This document shows positions 1-9,445 of a stretch of DNA of 64,000 nt, in pieces. Numbering within the stretch: the stretch's first letter is position 1; each line of letters starts with the position of its first letter. Position numbers and translations under genes: made by a program. The notes below the pieces were generated by a model. It saw only the letters and a program-made list of their open reading frames with translations, was not told the DNA's origin and made no database searches. Source of the stretch: Paenibacillus xylanexedens (GTDB taxonomy: Bacteria > Bacillota > Bacilli > Paenibacillales > Paenibacillaceae); contig NZ_VEIO01000005.1 in NCBI RefSeq assembly GCF_007680605.1, forward strand, positions 186,001-250,000. The letters are read 5' to 3'.

Positions 1-1
1 A

Positions 2-274
2 ACCTCATATGAAGAATTGGAATCCTTTGTGGAGGAACGGCAACGTATCATAGATACTATACTTTTGAATAGTGAGAGCAGTCCTCTAAATGCTCGACAA
101 AAGAATGAAGTTCATCGTATTTTGACTTATGACACAGTCCTGCTTCAACGCATGAATTTCCTTCGTCTGGAGGCTCAGGATTGGCTTCAAAAACGTAATC
201 AGGCAAAGAAGCAGAGAAATGTTTACGAAGCTGCCTATGCGCCTGATAGTATGTTAATGGATCGTAGAAATTAA
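2..274 (+). CDS. fliT: FliT-like flagellar protein, C-terminal part (5' end off window)
   Basis: The reading frame is open from base 2 with no start in a good context, so the gene begins before the window; about 90 C-terminal residues are seen. They are charged and helical, and end in a tyrosine-rich tail followed by DSMLMDRRN. A Y..Y..DS...D+ tail is what I know from Firmicute FliT-like export chaperones, which sit between fliS and hpf/secA. The neighbours here (csp, hpf, secA, prfB) fit that place. FliT binds the filament cap protein FliD in the cytoplasm; that role is inferred from family and position, because this short sequence is weakly diagnostic. A strong terminator follows. Confidence 0.6.
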   Translation, partial: TSYEELESFVEERQRIIDTILLNSESSPLNARQKNEVHRILTYDTVLLQRMNFLRLEAQDWLQKRNQAKKQRNVYEAAYAPDSMLMDRRN

Positions 275-303
275 TACTAAAAAAGGTACTAGTAAGTTAT
301 AAT

Positions 304-347
304 AGAATGCAGATATCTGAACGAGATATGTTGCATTCTTTTTTTAT
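304..347 (+). terminator. Rho-independent terminator after fliT-like gene
   Basis: AGAATGCA pairs with TGCATTCT and ATATCT with AGATAT around a short loop, followed by a run of T. It closes the flagellar transcription unit. Confidence 0.85.
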
Positions 348-429
348 TTTTATAAAGATTATTCCTATTCGTTCAACATTTCTCCCTATAAATCTACAAA
401 AAATACCAATAAAACATTTTCTTTACCAA

Positions 430-459
430 TTGACAATGGATAAGATTAGGTGATATCAT
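430..459 (+). promoter_or_regulatory. SigA-type promoter of the cold-shock gene
   Basis: TTGACA (430-435), 18-nt spacer, TATCAT (454-459). Transcription would start near 466, giving a leader of about 60 nt before the csp start codon. Leaders of csp mRNAs are often involved in cold control, but I see no specific element here. Confidence 0.65.
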
Positions 460-525
460 CTGAGTTGTGGGCTAGGGTCTTGGCCAGAGCTTCACTTCAT
501 TTGATGACGAAGGGAATGTTAGTGC

Positions 526-723
526 ATGCAAGGTAAAGTAAAATGGTTCAACGCAGAAAAAGGTTACGGTTTCATTGAGACTGAAGACGGCGGCGACGTA
601 TTCGTACACTTCTCCGCAATTCAATCCGAAGGCTTCAAAACTTTGGAAGAAGGTCAATCCGTAGAATTCGACATCGTCGAAGGCGCACGTGGACCGCAAG
701 CAGCTAACGTAATCAAATTATAA
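526..723 (+). CDS. Cold-shock protein (CspA/CspB family)
   Basis: 65 residues, the usual size for a single cold-shock domain. The RNA-binding motifs RNP1 (KGYGFIE) and RNP2 (VFVHFSAI) are intact, and the protein starts KVKWFN like other Csp proteins. It binds single-stranded RNA and DNA in the cytoplasm and acts as an RNA chaperone. It has its own promoter and terminator, so it is monocistronic. Which csp paralogue it corresponds to cannot be told from sequence alone. Confidence 0.95.
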   Translation: MQGKVKWFNAEKGYGFIETEDGGDVFVHFSAIQSEGFKTLEEGQSVEFDIVEGARGPQAANVIKL

Positions 724-789
724 TCATCCGGACAATCCGACCTACATATATGGTTAGATGGTTTCCAAATTGAATTATCGCTAGCATCA

Positions 790-816
790 GACTCCGGTGA
801 TCCGGGGTCTTTTTTT
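790..816 (+). terminator. Terminator of csp
   Basis: GACTCCGG / CCGGGGTC (one G-T pair) with a TGAT loop and seven T. The rest of the 724-1140 gap holds only the hpf promoter; I see no gene in it. Confidence 0.85.
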
Positions 817-1081
817 GTGTTGATAGAGTTTAAAATATAGGCAAGTTGATCCCTCCATTACCGGACAAAACGGGGGCAACTTAAGGGTCAGCATAAGCTA
901 GTTCTACATAACAGATTGAGTAACCTCAAAAACGGTTAAATAGATGATCAAGCGCCCGATGTACAATCCAGTTAAATCTGTGATTTTGCTCGAAAATGGC
1001 GAAAAATCACGAAATATGGCGTTAAACCTACATTGGTTGATGTGACTGGAGCAGATGTCATTATTCAGTCACCGGGAGTTT

Positions 1082-1110
1082 TTACATGGCGCTTACATTC
1101 GTGTTATAAT
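1082..1110 (+). promoter_or_regulatory. SigA-type promoter of hpf
   Basis: TTACAT (1082-1087), 17-nt spacer, TATAAT (1105-1110) with an upstream TG that makes an extended -10. It lies about 30 nt before the start codon, so the leader is very short. Stress sigma factors drive hpf in relatives, but I could not see a clear SigB or SigH box. Confidence 0.7.
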
Positions 1111-1140
1111 GAAGTGGCAAAGATAAAGGAGGAGTGCCCT

Positions 1141-1704
1141 ATGAATTTAAGTATTCGAGGTCAACAAATCGAGGTTACCGAAGCTTTGAAAGATTATGTC
1201 GACAAAAAGTTGAGTAGACTCGAGAAGTATTTCGATGCACCCCTTACCTCTGACGGTGCCGTTACACTGAGCACAACTAGAGGCTTGCATACAGTTGAGG
1301 TGACGATTCCTTTGAAGGGCTTTGTGCTCCGTGCCGAAGATGAGAGCGATGATATGTACGCATCCATTGACGCCGTTGTGGACAAGCTGGAGCGTCAAAT
1401 TCGCAAACACAAAACGAAAATTAACCGTAAATTCCGTCAGGAAGGCAGCCTGAAGACCCTCTTCGTAGAAGATCCGTCAGGCACAGTGGCTACTGCCGAA
1501 CCGGACACGGATACGGATGACGATGATTTGGAAGTTGTACGTACGAAACGTTTTATGTTAAAACCAATGGATGTGGAAGAGGCAATCCTCCAGATGAACA
1601 TGGTTGGTCATAACTTCTTCGTATTTTCCAACATCGAGAATGAGGAAGTAAGCGTGGTTTACAAACGGAACGATGGCAAGTATGGCTTGATTGAGCAAGG
1701 TTAA
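1141..1704 (+). CDS. hpf: Ribosome hibernation promoting factor, long form
   Basis: 187 residues counted from the ATG preceded by AAAGGAGG; the frame extends further upstream but without a ribosome site. The N-terminal S30AE domain (about residues 1-105) binds the 30S decoding region. An acidic linker (TDTDDDD) leads to the C-terminal domain (about 130-187, from VRTKRF) that dimerises two ribosomes into inactive 100S particles. Long HPF of this layout is typical of Firmicutes and acts in stationary phase or stress. Own promoter upstream and terminator downstream. Confidence 0.95.
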   Translation: MNLSIRGQQIEVTEALKDYVDKKLSRLEKYFDAPLTSDGAVTLSTTRGLHTVEVTIPLKGFVLRAEDESDDMYASIDAVVDKLERQIRKHKTKINRKFRQEGSLKTLFVEDPSGTVATAEPDTDTDDDDLEVVRTKRFMLKPMDVEEAILQMNMVGHNFFVFSNIENEEVSVVYKRNDGKYGLIEQG

Positions 1705-1790
1705 GTATACTTATAGTATCGCTTCAATTGAATAGAACGCCCTAGTATTGAATATAAGCAGGAGCCTAAGCTTCCTGAATTGAACCTAAC

Positions 1791-1825
1791 AAGAGCTTCC
1801 ATCCTCCAAGGGATGGGGCTCTTTT
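1791..1825 (+). terminator. Terminator of hpf
   Basis: AAGAGC..CCATCC pairs with GGATGG.GCTCTT around a short loop, followed by TTTT. Positions 1826-2443 are AT-rich and hold no convincing gene; the small open frames there lack ribosome sites. Confidence 0.85.
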
Positions 1826-2115
1826 GTGCTTAGCGACTTTATGGGAATATGGAAATAAAATGATGAAACTATTCGCTGTATTATTGCGTCTAATAGAATA
1901 GAAGTTAGCAGGAAAATCAAAATAAAAGTAGAATTATAAAATCTAAATGGAATTTTGATATTAAATTCCATATTTCCCACAAATGATTGATTGATCCTTG
2001 CAACATCTCGGGAAATAAAACACTCTGTTTGTCACTTCCGATAACGACTATGATTTTTTGCACTAAAACTCGGTTTATACGGGGATCGAAGTTCAAAGAA
2101 GTCTGCTATGGCGTG

Positions 2116-2144
2116 TTGCGGCGACCCTTACAAACTGTTACAAT
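2116..2144 (+). promoter_or_regulatory. Possible promoter of secA
   Basis: TTGCGG (2116-2121), 17-nt spacer, TACAAT (2139-2144) with an upstream TG. This would leave a 300-nt leader before secA, which is long, so other start sites are possible. Confidence 0.35.
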
Positions 2145-2443
2145 TTATGCAAAGAGAATCATTGTCCTGATGAGGAATTGTCAACGAATGATCGCTAATC
2201 ATAATCAATGACAGACACAGCACCATGAACATGATTCAATAGCTCGAATTCTGGCATGTATTTCATAAACCAGAGACGGGTGAATACGATCAGCTTCATG
2301 AGTAACTGTGGCAAGCCTGGAGTTGATTCATCTCATATGTTTTTGTTTGTTACCCTCAGGGGGAAATGGATGAATAATCCATCCGATGGTGTCGCATGGC
2401 GGCAGCAGGGGGTCTATTCTGTTTTGCACGAAAGGGGTATACC

Positions 2444-4948
2444 ATGTTAGGACTTGTCAAAAAGATCTTCGGAGACATGAACGAGCGTGATGTGAAACGT
2501 CTGATGAAGACGGTCGATGTGATCAATAAACTGGAACCACAATTTCAGGCATTGTCTGATGAGCAGTTGAAAGGCAAAACGGATGAATTCCGTGCCCGGA
2601 TTGAAAAGGGAGAAACGACGGATGAACTTCTTCCTGAAGCATTTGCAACCGTACGTGAGGCATCACGCCGCGTACTGGGCAAACGTCATTATGATGTACA
2701 AATGCTGGGCGGGATTGCGCTGCACGAAGGCCGTATTTCTGAGATGAAAACGGGTGAAGGTAAAACGCTGGTAGGAACACTGCCGGTATATTTGAATGCA
2801 TTGATGTCCAAAGGTGTACACGTAGTCACAGTCAATGACTATTTGGCGCAACGGGATAGCCAGGAGATGGGACAAATCTATGAATTCCTGGGCATGTCGG
2901 TTGGGGTTAACCTCAGCGGTATGGACCATGCATTGAAGCAGCATGCATATGCATGTGACATTACGTATGGTACAAACAATGAATTCGGGTTCGACTACCT
3001 TCGTGACAACATGGTGCTGTACAAAGAGCAAATGGTACAACGTCCATTGTTCTTCTGTATCATTGACGAAGTAGACTCGATCCTCGTCGATGAGGCACGT
3101 ACACCTTTGATCATTTCGGGACAAGCACAGAAATCGACCGATCTGTATTATGCAGCGGACCGTTTTGTGAAACGACTTGTACCCGAAGAAGATTTTACAG
3201 TGGATATCAAAGTGAAATCCGTAGCGCTGACAGAGGGCGGCGTAGCGAAAGCAGAGAAAGCCTTTGGCATCGAAAACCTGTATGACCATGCCAACGTGAC
3301 GCTGAACCACCACATTGTACAGGCGCTGAAAGCTAACGTGATTATGCGTCGTGATGTAGATTACGTCGTTACGGATGAAGAAGTCATGATCGTAGACGAG
3401 TTCACAGGCCGTCTGATGGCTGGTCGCCGTTACAGTGATGGATTGCACCAGGCGATCGAAGCGAAAGAAGGCATTGAGGTTCAGAACGAGAGCATGACGC
3501 TGGCAACAATCACATTCCAGAACTACTTCCGGATGTACCGCAAGCTTGCGGGTATGACAGGTACAGCGAAAACGGAAGAAGAAGAGTTCAAGAAAATCTA
3601 TGGACTTGAAGTTCTACAGATTCCAACAAACCGTCCTAACAAACGGAATGATATGGCGGATGTGGTGTACAAGAGCATTGATGGCAAGTTCAAAGCGGTT
3701 GTAGAAGAAATCGTGGAACGTCACAGCAAAAACCAGCCGGTTCTGGTGGGTACGGTATCCATCGAGAACTCGGAGCGTCTATCGGATATGCTGAAACGTC
3801 GCGGCATCAGACACCAGGTCTTGAACGCGAAGTTCCATGCGGAAGAAGCTGAAATTATCTCCGGTGCGGGTCAAGCGGGTGCAGTAACGATTGCAACCAA
3901 CATGGCCGGTCGGGGTACAGATATTATTTTGGGTGAAGGCGTGGCTGAAGTTGGCGGCCTTCATATCATCGGTACAGAGCGCCACGAATCACGCCGGATC
4001 GATAACCAGTTGCGTGGTCGTGCAGGACGTCAGGGTGACCCGGGTTCCACACAGTTTTACCTGTCGCTGGGCGATGAATTGATGAAACGTTTCGGTGCAG
4101 ACAACGTGCTTAATATGATGGAGCGTCTTGGTTTTGAAGAAGATCAACCGATCGAGAGCCGCATGATTACGCGCGCTGTAGAATCTGCGCAGAAGCGGGT
4201 TGAAGGGAATAACTTTGACGTACGTAAAGTGGTACTCCAATATGATGATGTCATGAACCAACAACGTGAGATCATCTACAAACAGCGTCGTGAGGTACTG
4301 GAGTCTGAAAATATTAAACAAATCGTTATGGATATGATCAAACCTTCCATTGAACGCATCGTTGAAGCGCATTGCAGTGACGAGATTCCAGAGAACTGGG
4401 AGCTGCAAGAGGTTGCGGACTTCATGAACAGCAAATTGCTGGATGAAGGCTCCATCACCAAAGATGATCTGTGGGGCAAAGAAGCCGAAGAGATCATTGA
4501 GCAACTGTTCGAGAAAGTACAGAACAAGTACAATGCCCGTGAAGAACGTATCGGTGAAGAGATGGTTCGTGAGTTCGAAAAAGTGGTTGTGCTTCGTGCG
4601 GTAGACAGCAAGTGGATGGATCACATTGATGCGATGGATCAATTGCGCCAAGGTATCCACCTCCGTGCATACGGCGGTACAGACCCACTTCGTGAGTACC
4701 AGTTCGAAGGCTTCGAGATGTTCCATCAGATGATCGCTTCGATCCAGGAAGAAGTGGCGACGTATGTGATGAAAGCACAGATCGAAAGCAACCAGGAGCG
4801 TCAGGCCGTAGTGGACGAGAGTCAGATCTCGACAAGCGGTGAGCCTGCCGAGAAACGTCCGGTGAAAGTTTCTGACCAAATCGGCCGTAATGATCCATGT
4901 CCGTGTGGCAGTGGCAAAAAGTTTAAACACTGTCATGGTCAGGAGTAG
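2444..4948 (+). CDS. secA: Protein translocase motor ATPase SecA
   Basis: 834 residues from ATG 2444, preceded by AAAGGGG; an upstream in-frame ATG at 2396 lacks a ribosome site, and SecA proteins begin MLGLVKKIFG. Walker A (GEGKT, residues 104-108) and DEVD box (208-211) lie in nucleotide-binding fold 1. The preprotein cross-linking, helical scaffold and wing domains follow. The C-terminus carries the zinc-binding CPCGSGKKFKHC motif that contacts SecB or lipids. SecA pushes unfolded precursors through SecYEG in the membrane. Complete, with no odd residues noticed. Confidence 0.98.
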   Translation: MLGLVKKIFGDMNERDVKRLMKTVDVINKLEPQFQALSDEQLKGKTDEFRARIEKGETTDELLPEAFATVREASRRVLGKRHYDVQMLGGIALHEGRISEMKTGEGKTLVGTLPVYLNALMSKGVHVVTVNDYLAQRDSQEMGQIYEFLGMSVGVNLSGMDHALKQHAYACDITYGTNNEFGFDYLRDNMVLYKEQMVQRPLFFCIIDEVDSILVDEARTPLIISGQAQKSTDLYYAADRFVKRLVPEEDFTVDIKVKSVALTEGGVAKAEKAFGIENLYDHANVTLNHHIVQALKANVIMRRDVDYVVTDEEVMIVDEFTGRLMAGRRYSDGLHQAIEAKEGIEVQNESMTLATITFQNYFRMYRKLAGMTGTAKTEEEEFKKIYGLEVLQIPTNRPNKRNDMADVVYKSIDGKFKAVVEEIVERHSKNQPVLVGTVSIENSERLSDMLKRRGIRHQVLNAKFHAEEAEIISGAGQAGAVTIATNMAGRGTDIILGEGVAEVGGLHIIGTERHESRRIDNQLRGRAGRQGDPGSTQFYLSLGDELMKRFGADNVLNMMERLGFEEDQPIESRMITRAVESAQKRVEGNNFDVRKVVLQYDDVMNQQREIIYKQRREVLESENIKQIVMDMIKPSIERIVEAHCSDEIPENWELQEVADFMNSKLLDEGSITKDDLWGKEAEEIIEQLFEKVQNKYNAREERIGEEMVREFEKVVVLRAVDSKWMDHIDAMDQLRQGIHLRAYGGTDPLREYQFEGFEMFHQMIASIQEEVATYVMKAQIESNQERQAVVDESQISTSGEPAEKRPVKVSDQIGRNDPCPCGSGKKFKHCHGQE

Positions 4949-4989
4949 TTTTCGTTCATTTCTTTTATCCAAGTGCCACAAGTAATATC

Positions 4990-5041
4990 AACTAGATAAG
5001 TGAGTGGATTGCGTAAAATTTTGAGTTCAGCTTATCTAGTT
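4990..5041. repeat. Perfect 11-bp inverted repeat with 30-nt loop after secA
   Basis: AACTAGATAAG (4990-5000) and CTTATCTAGTT (5031-5041) are exact reverse complements. No T-run follows, so it is not a standard terminator. It lies in the 331-bp gap between secA and prfB, which otherwise shows no gene. Confidence 0.7.
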
Positions 5042-5279
5042 AAAATTATATCGTTTGACTTATACGGCTCCTTGCAGCCGGGGGTTCAATAAGATAAAGT
5101 GAAGGATGCATAACCGATCATCGGTGCATATGAATAATCATATGATGCTGATTGAGGACTGACGTGCCTGCTGGTAACAGTATGCGCAAGCCTCACGGTA
5201 TATTGGTTCCCAGACTTGATCTTGATCATTGAACTTCCCGGAGGCGGGGAGCTTATCTTAATGAAAAGAGGAATTGCAC

Positions 5280-6393
5280 ATGATTGATCCAAGCGTGAAG
5301 CAGGACCTGCGTGAAATAGGCAAGAAATTAACAAACCTTAGGGGGTCTCTTTGACTTAGATCTCAAGCAAGAGATGATTGAGAACTTCGAAGAGAAGATG
5401 TCAGCTCCGGACTTCTGGGATGACAATGAAAAAGCGCAAGCCGTCATTGCGGAGATGAATGCAGTGAAAGGTTCGGTAGATCAGTATGCGAAGTTGCAAC
5501 AGGATTATGACGATGCATTGATGATGGCTGAGCTGGCCGATGAAGAAGGCGACGAAGAGCTTGCTACCGAGATTGGCAACAGTGTCGTTGCAATTGTGGG
5601 CAAGCTGGAAGAGTTTGAATTGCAACTTCTCCTGAATCAGCCTTATGACAAGATGAATGCGATTCTGGAGCTTCATCCAGGTGCTGGTGGTACCGAGTCG
5701 CAAGACTGGGGTCAGATGCTGCTCCGTATGTACACGCGCTGGGCAGAGAAACGGGGCTTCAAGGTTGAGGTACTGGATTATCTTCCGGGTGATGAAGCGG
5801 GAATCAAGAGTGTGACGTTGTCCATCAAAGGGCATAACGCATACGGTTATCTGAAAGCAGAGAAAGGGGTTCACCGTCTGGTGCGGATCTCTCCTTTTGA
5901 CTCATCAGGCCGCAGACATACATCCTTCGTATCTTGTGATGTGGTGCCGGAGATCGACGATACGATCGAGATCGACATTCGTACCGAAGACCTTAAGATC
6001 GATACGTATCGTGCGAGCGGTGCGGGTGGACAGCACATTAACACCACGGACTCGGCTGTACGGATTACACATATACCGACCGGAGTGGTAGTAACCTGTC
6101 AGAACGAACGTTCACAGATCAAAAACCGTGAGCGTGCGATGACGATGCTTCGTTCCAAATTGTATGAGCGCAAAATTGAAGAGCAGAAAAAAGAACTGGA
6201 CGAAATCCGAGGGGATCAGTCGGATATTTCGTGGGGAAGCCAGATTCGCTCCTATGTATTCCATCCCTATAGTATGGTAAAGGATCACCGTACAAGCGTA
6301 GAGACAGGTAATACAGGAGCAGTGATGGACGGCGACCTCGATGCATTCATCGACGGTTATTTGCGTAGCCAAATTAAAGTAGAAAACGATTAA
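5280..6393 (+). CDS. prfB: Peptide chain release factor 2 (programmed +1 frameshift)
   Basis: Translation starts at ATG 5280 after AAAAGAGGA and reads 24 codons (5280-5351) to an in-frame TGA at 5352-5354. The context AGGGGG TCT CTT TGA C is the classic RF2 frameshift site: an internal Shine-Dalgarno-like AGGGGG, slippery CTT and stop. Skipping base 5352 joins 5353-6393 and gives 370 residues. The downstream part has the stop-codon-recognition tripeptide SPF (in RISPFDSS) and the catalytic GGQ (in GAGGQHINTTDSAV). RF2 releases peptides at UGA/UAA, so low RF2 favours frameshifting: autoregulation. A gene finder ignoring the shift would start at 5374 and lose the N-terminus. Confidence 0.97.
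5341..5355 (+). promoter_or_regulatory. Programmed +1 frameshift site in prfB
   Basis: GGGGG TCT CTT TGA C: Shine-Dalgarno-like purine run three bases before the slippery CTT, then the UGA read by RF2 itself. Confidence 0.95.
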
Positions 6394-6400
6394 TTCAAGT

Positions 6401-6456
6401 TCCTGTATGGACCCGTGCGCTGAGGCGCATGCTGGTGTATACAGGGGCTTTTTTTT
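6401..6456 (+). terminator. Terminator of prfB
   Basis: CCTGTAT pairs with ATACAGG, with an inner GCGC/GCGC stem, followed by eight T. Confidence 0.8.
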
Positions 6457-6519
6457 GAACAATTTTAAGAAATGTAAAGAAGAGTATGGAACTGTTATAT
6501 AAAAGGAGAGCGCGACAAC

Positions 6520-7428
6520 ATGCAAGAGCAACAACATTCATATCCTCATCGTAAAAAAAGGTTAACCACCTTCATTCCCCTGAATGGGCCGTGGCGGAAC
6601 ATCATCGATACCCTGTTTATTATTGTCGGTTCGTTTTTGATTGCCGTAGCCTTTAATTTATTTCTATTGCCCAATCAGATCGCTTCAGGCGGTGTATCGG
6701 GTTTATCTATCCTCGGAGACGAGTGGTTGGGCTGGGAACCGGCATATACCCAATGGGCGATTAACATCCCGTTATTAATTGCAGGTTTCCTGTTGATTGG
6801 TAAACAGTACGGCGTGCGTTCCATCCTTGGAAGCATTGTGTTGCCGCTCTTTGTATATTTGACGAGTCATTGGGAGATTCCAACGGCGAATCCGTTGCTC
6901 GGCTCTCTGTATGGGGGCATTGGTGTGGGGCTTGGGATTGGAATTGTGTACCGGGGGAGAGGCTCAACCGGGGGCATGAGTATTCTGGCTCGCATTGTGC
7001 AAAAATACAGTGGGTTCAGTTACTCGCTATGTGTTGTCATCATGGATGCAATCGTCATTATTTTGGCAGCCTTTGTGCTGTCGCTGGAGCAGTCTCTGTA
7101 TGCGTTAATCGGGTTGTACGTTACGGGTAAAGTTATCGATGCCGTGGAGATGGGACTGGGATACTCGAAGGTGGCGTATATTATCTCTAACCAGACAGAA
7201 CCGATTACCAAAGTCATTCTGGCCGATCTGGATCGCGGTCTGACCAAGCTGGAGGCCAAAGGTGGATATACGGATGACCAGCGAACCGTGCTGATGGTTG
7301 TCGTTGGGCAAAATGAAGTGCCGAGACTGAAAGCGCTGATCCGGTCTGTGGACCCGGGTGCGTTTGTCATCATTAGTAATGCGCATGAGGTGCTTGGTGA
7401 AGGTTTTAAGCGCGGTGAGCATATTTAA
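6520..7428 (+). CDS. YitT/DUF161-DUF2179 family membrane protein
   Basis: 302 residues from ATG 6520 after AAAAGGAGAG. Five to six hydrophobic segments lie between about residues 28 and 200, with the family signature LFLLPNQIASGGVSGLS. A soluble C-terminal domain of about 80 residues (from VAYIISNQTEPI) matches the DUF2179 tail. The family is widespread in Bacilli with several paralogues; its substrate or role is not established, so no gene symbol is given. Separate unit, with terminators on both sides. Confidence 0.85.
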   Translation: MQEQQHSYPHRKKRLTTFIPLNGPWRNIIDTLFIIVGSFLIAVAFNLFLLPNQIASGGVSGLSILGDEWLGWEPAYTQWAINIPLLIAGFLLIGKQYGVRSILGSIVLPLFVYLTSHWEIPTANPLLGSLYGGIGVGLGIGIVYRGRGSTGGMSILARIVQKYSGFSYSLCVVIMDAIVIILAAFVLSLEQSLYALIGLYVTGKVIDAVEMGLGYSKVAYIISNQTEPITKVILADLDRGLTKLEAKGGYTDDQRTVLMVVVGQNEVPRLKALIRSVDPGAFVIISNAHEVLGEGFKRGEHI

Positions 7429-7459
7429 GTTAAGCTATAAAAGCTTGAGGTAGATATAA

Positions 7460-7517
7460 AAAAGGCAGAACCTCTCTTTACCCCGATTACGGGGAAGGAA
7501 GGTTCTGCTTTTATTTT
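7460..7517 (+). terminator. Terminator of the yitT-type gene
   Basis: GCAGAACCT / AGGTTCTGC outer stem and ACCCCG / CGGGG inner stem, ending in a T-run. With A-runs on the other side it may serve both strands (cls ends facing it at 7769). Confidence 0.85.
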
Positions 7518-7580
7518 TTAGGATATATGCTAGACTAGGCAGGCTTTCCTATATAAGCAAAACAACCAAACTAACTAAAA

Positions 7581-7730
7581 TTTACACATCAACGGAGATG
7601 ACAGAAAAAATCTGTAGAAGCGAAGCGGTCGCCTTTATCACCGGATTTTCCCCTTTAGTAAAGGGAATTTAAAAAATCTGGGGATAACAGCGATTGGAAG
7701 ATTATTCTGTCATCGTAGTGTCTGTGTAGA
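7581..7730. repeat. Inverted-repeat element, copy A
   Basis: About 150 nt with near-complementary ends TTTACACA...TGTGTAGA. Inside are arms GATGACAGAA / TTCTGTCATC and an inner stem CCGGATTTT / AAAATCTGG capped by CCCTTT / AAAGGG. It shares long identical stretches with the elements at 12199, 13331, 34841 and 39792. It fills the gap between the yitT-type gene and cls; no gene is seen in it. Confidence 0.85.
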
Positions 7731-7768
7731 GATCATGTTCTGTTATTTATATAGGTCCCTGCCTGAGT

Positions 7769-9217
7769 TTACAGGATTGGAGATAGCAGACGAGAAATCG
7801 CTTCTTTAAAACGAATCACCAGACTGCGGTTTTGATACTCCTCCAGCGTTAACTCTCGTGATACATGCAGGTCGTGCTCAAACGTGTGTACAAGCGCCGT
7901 TGCAATCGTCTCATCATACATAAAGGCATTAACTTCGAAGTTTAACCTGAAACTGCGGTAGTCAATATTAGCCGTGCCGACGGAAGCAACGAGACTGTCA
8001 ATAATCAGCGTTTTGGCATGGATAAAACCATTATCGTAGATAAACGCTTTCGCCCCTACCTTTAACAACTCCCCGATATAAGACAATGTGGCCCAATAAA
8101 CAAAGGCATGATCCGGTTTATTCGGAATCATAATTCGAACATCGATCCCTGACAGGCACGCGAGGCGAATAGCTTCGAATACACTGGCATCCGGGATAAA
8201 ATATGGGGTTTGAATCATAATGGACTGTTTGGCGTCATTGATCATCTTGAGATAACTGTTTTTGATATGCTCAGTCTCGGCGTCAGGCCCACTGGATACG
8301 ATCTGCATAGCGGTATGGCCTGTTCCCTCGATATGAGGGAAGTGAGCGGGAACGTAAGGTGTGTCATGCTGTTTGGATGCTTCATTCCAGTCGAGCAGGA
8401 AACGGGTTTGCAATGCATGCACGGCATTCCCTCTTATACGCAGGTGAGTATCGCGCCAATAGCCGAATTTGGAATTGAGCCCGAGATATTCATCCCCGAC
8501 GTTGAACCCGCCAGTATAACCGAGATTACCATCAATGATAACGATCTTACGGTGGTTGCGGTAATTCATCCGCAGGTTAATCAGGCTGAATTTGGATGGG
8601 AAAAAGACTTCAACAAGTCCACCCGCTTCGCGTAGTTCTTTGAAAAAGCGATTTCTAACCCGCCGCGAGCCAAGCGCGTCATAGAGCAGGCGTACCTTCA
8701 CGCCTTCGCGTGCTTTGCGGATCAGCGCATCCCGAATTCTTTTGCCAAGACTATCCCCACGGTAGATGTAATATTGCACATGCACATGATCTTGTGCCGC
8801 CTCGATGTCATCCAGAAGCCGCTGGAACTTATCTGTTCCATCGGTGATGATCTCAACGGCGTTATGCTCTGTCAGGAGGGCCCCGTTTTGTTTGAGGTTC
8901 ATATAAATCATGTCCTGGCTGTTTTCTGTTGCCTTGTTGGAGAAAGGAGTACGATTATCCTGCAACTGGGCAAGCTGCGCCTCGATTCGTTCCTCCAAGC
9001 CAAGCTTCTTGCGCTCTTTCCATTGAAAGAGACGATAACGAGTCAGATTCTGACCCGTCAATAGATAAAGGATGAACCCGAAGACCGGAATAAAGTTCAG
9101 TACCAGCAGCCAAGCCCAGGAAGCACTGGCATCCTTGCGTTCAAAGAAAACGACTGCGGCAGCGAAGATAATATTCAGTCCCAGGAGCACAATAAGTAAT
9201 ATGGATTCGATATGCAC
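7769..9217 (-). CDS. cls: Cardiolipin synthase (ClsA type)
   Basis: 482 residues from a GTG start preceded by GGGGGA. Two N-terminal membrane helices (about 3-25 and 35-55) anchor it. Two phospholipase-D motifs HxKxxxxD follow: residues 222-229 (HRKIVIID) and 400-407 (HAKTLIID), the two halves of one active site. It condenses two phosphatidylglycerol molecules into cardiolipin and glycerol at the membrane. Length and motif spacing fit the bacterial ClsA group. Single gene, transcribed towards the yitT-type gene. Confidence 0.95.
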   Translation of the reverse strand: MHIESILLIVLLGLNIIFAAAVVFFERKDASASWAWLLVLNFIPVFGFILYLLTGQNLTRYRLFQWKERKKLGLEERIEAQLAQLQDNRTPFSNKATENSQDMIYMNLKQNGALLTEHNAVEIITDGTDKFQRLLDDIEAAQDHVHVQYYIYRGDSLGKRIRDALIRKAREGVKVRLLYDALGSRRVRNRFFKELREAGGLVEVFFPSKFSLINLRMNYRNHRKIVIIDGNLGYTGGFNVGDEYLGLNSKFGYWRDTHLRIRGNAVHALQTRFLLDWNEASKQHDTPYVPAHFPHIEGTGHTAMQIVSSGPDAETEHIKNSYLKMINDAKQSIMIQTPYFIPDASVFEAIRLACLSGIDVRIMIPNKPDHAFVYWATLSYIGELLKVGAKAFIYDNGFIHAKTLIIDSLVASVGTANIDYRSFRLNFEVNAFMYDETIATALVHTFEHDLHVSRELTLEEYQNRSLVIRFKEAISRLLSPIL

Positions 9218-9416
9218 TTTAGTCCCCCATGTCTCATAATGACCTTCGGAGTCCAGTTCAATGTAACCATTCAGAGAAGGTGTATGTATGAACGAGACTC
9301 TGTATGTAATGTTTCCTTCTACTATGTATTTTAACAGAAGAAACCTTGTTCGTCCCTAAGGTAAAAAGATATCGTTCGGAATTGTTGGAAATCCGTGTTA
9401 AATTCATGATAGATGG

Positions 9417-9445
9417 TTGTATTTATATAACTAGAGTCGTATAAT
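9417..9445 (+). promoter_or_regulatory. Promoter of the arginine operon
   Basis: TTGTAT (9417-9422), 17-nt spacer, TATAAT (9440-9445). The leader to argC is about 140 nt. An AT-rich stretch before the -35 (around 9395-9412), read on the minus strand as CATGAATTTA, resembles half of a Bacillus ArgR/AhrC box; that part is tentative. The 9218-9594 gap between cls and argC holds no other recognisable feature. Confidence 0.55.

Noticed and set aside
1987..2450. Two small open frames (1987-2211, 2256-2450) upstream of secA
   Set aside because: No ribosome sites, no recognisable protein, and the second overlaps the secA start. A SecM-like control peptide was considered, but no arrest-type motif is visible.
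3989..4981. 330-codon open frame on the minus strand across secA
   Set aside because: Shadow of the secA reading frame; His/Phe/Leu-rich translation with no family resemblance and no ribosome site.
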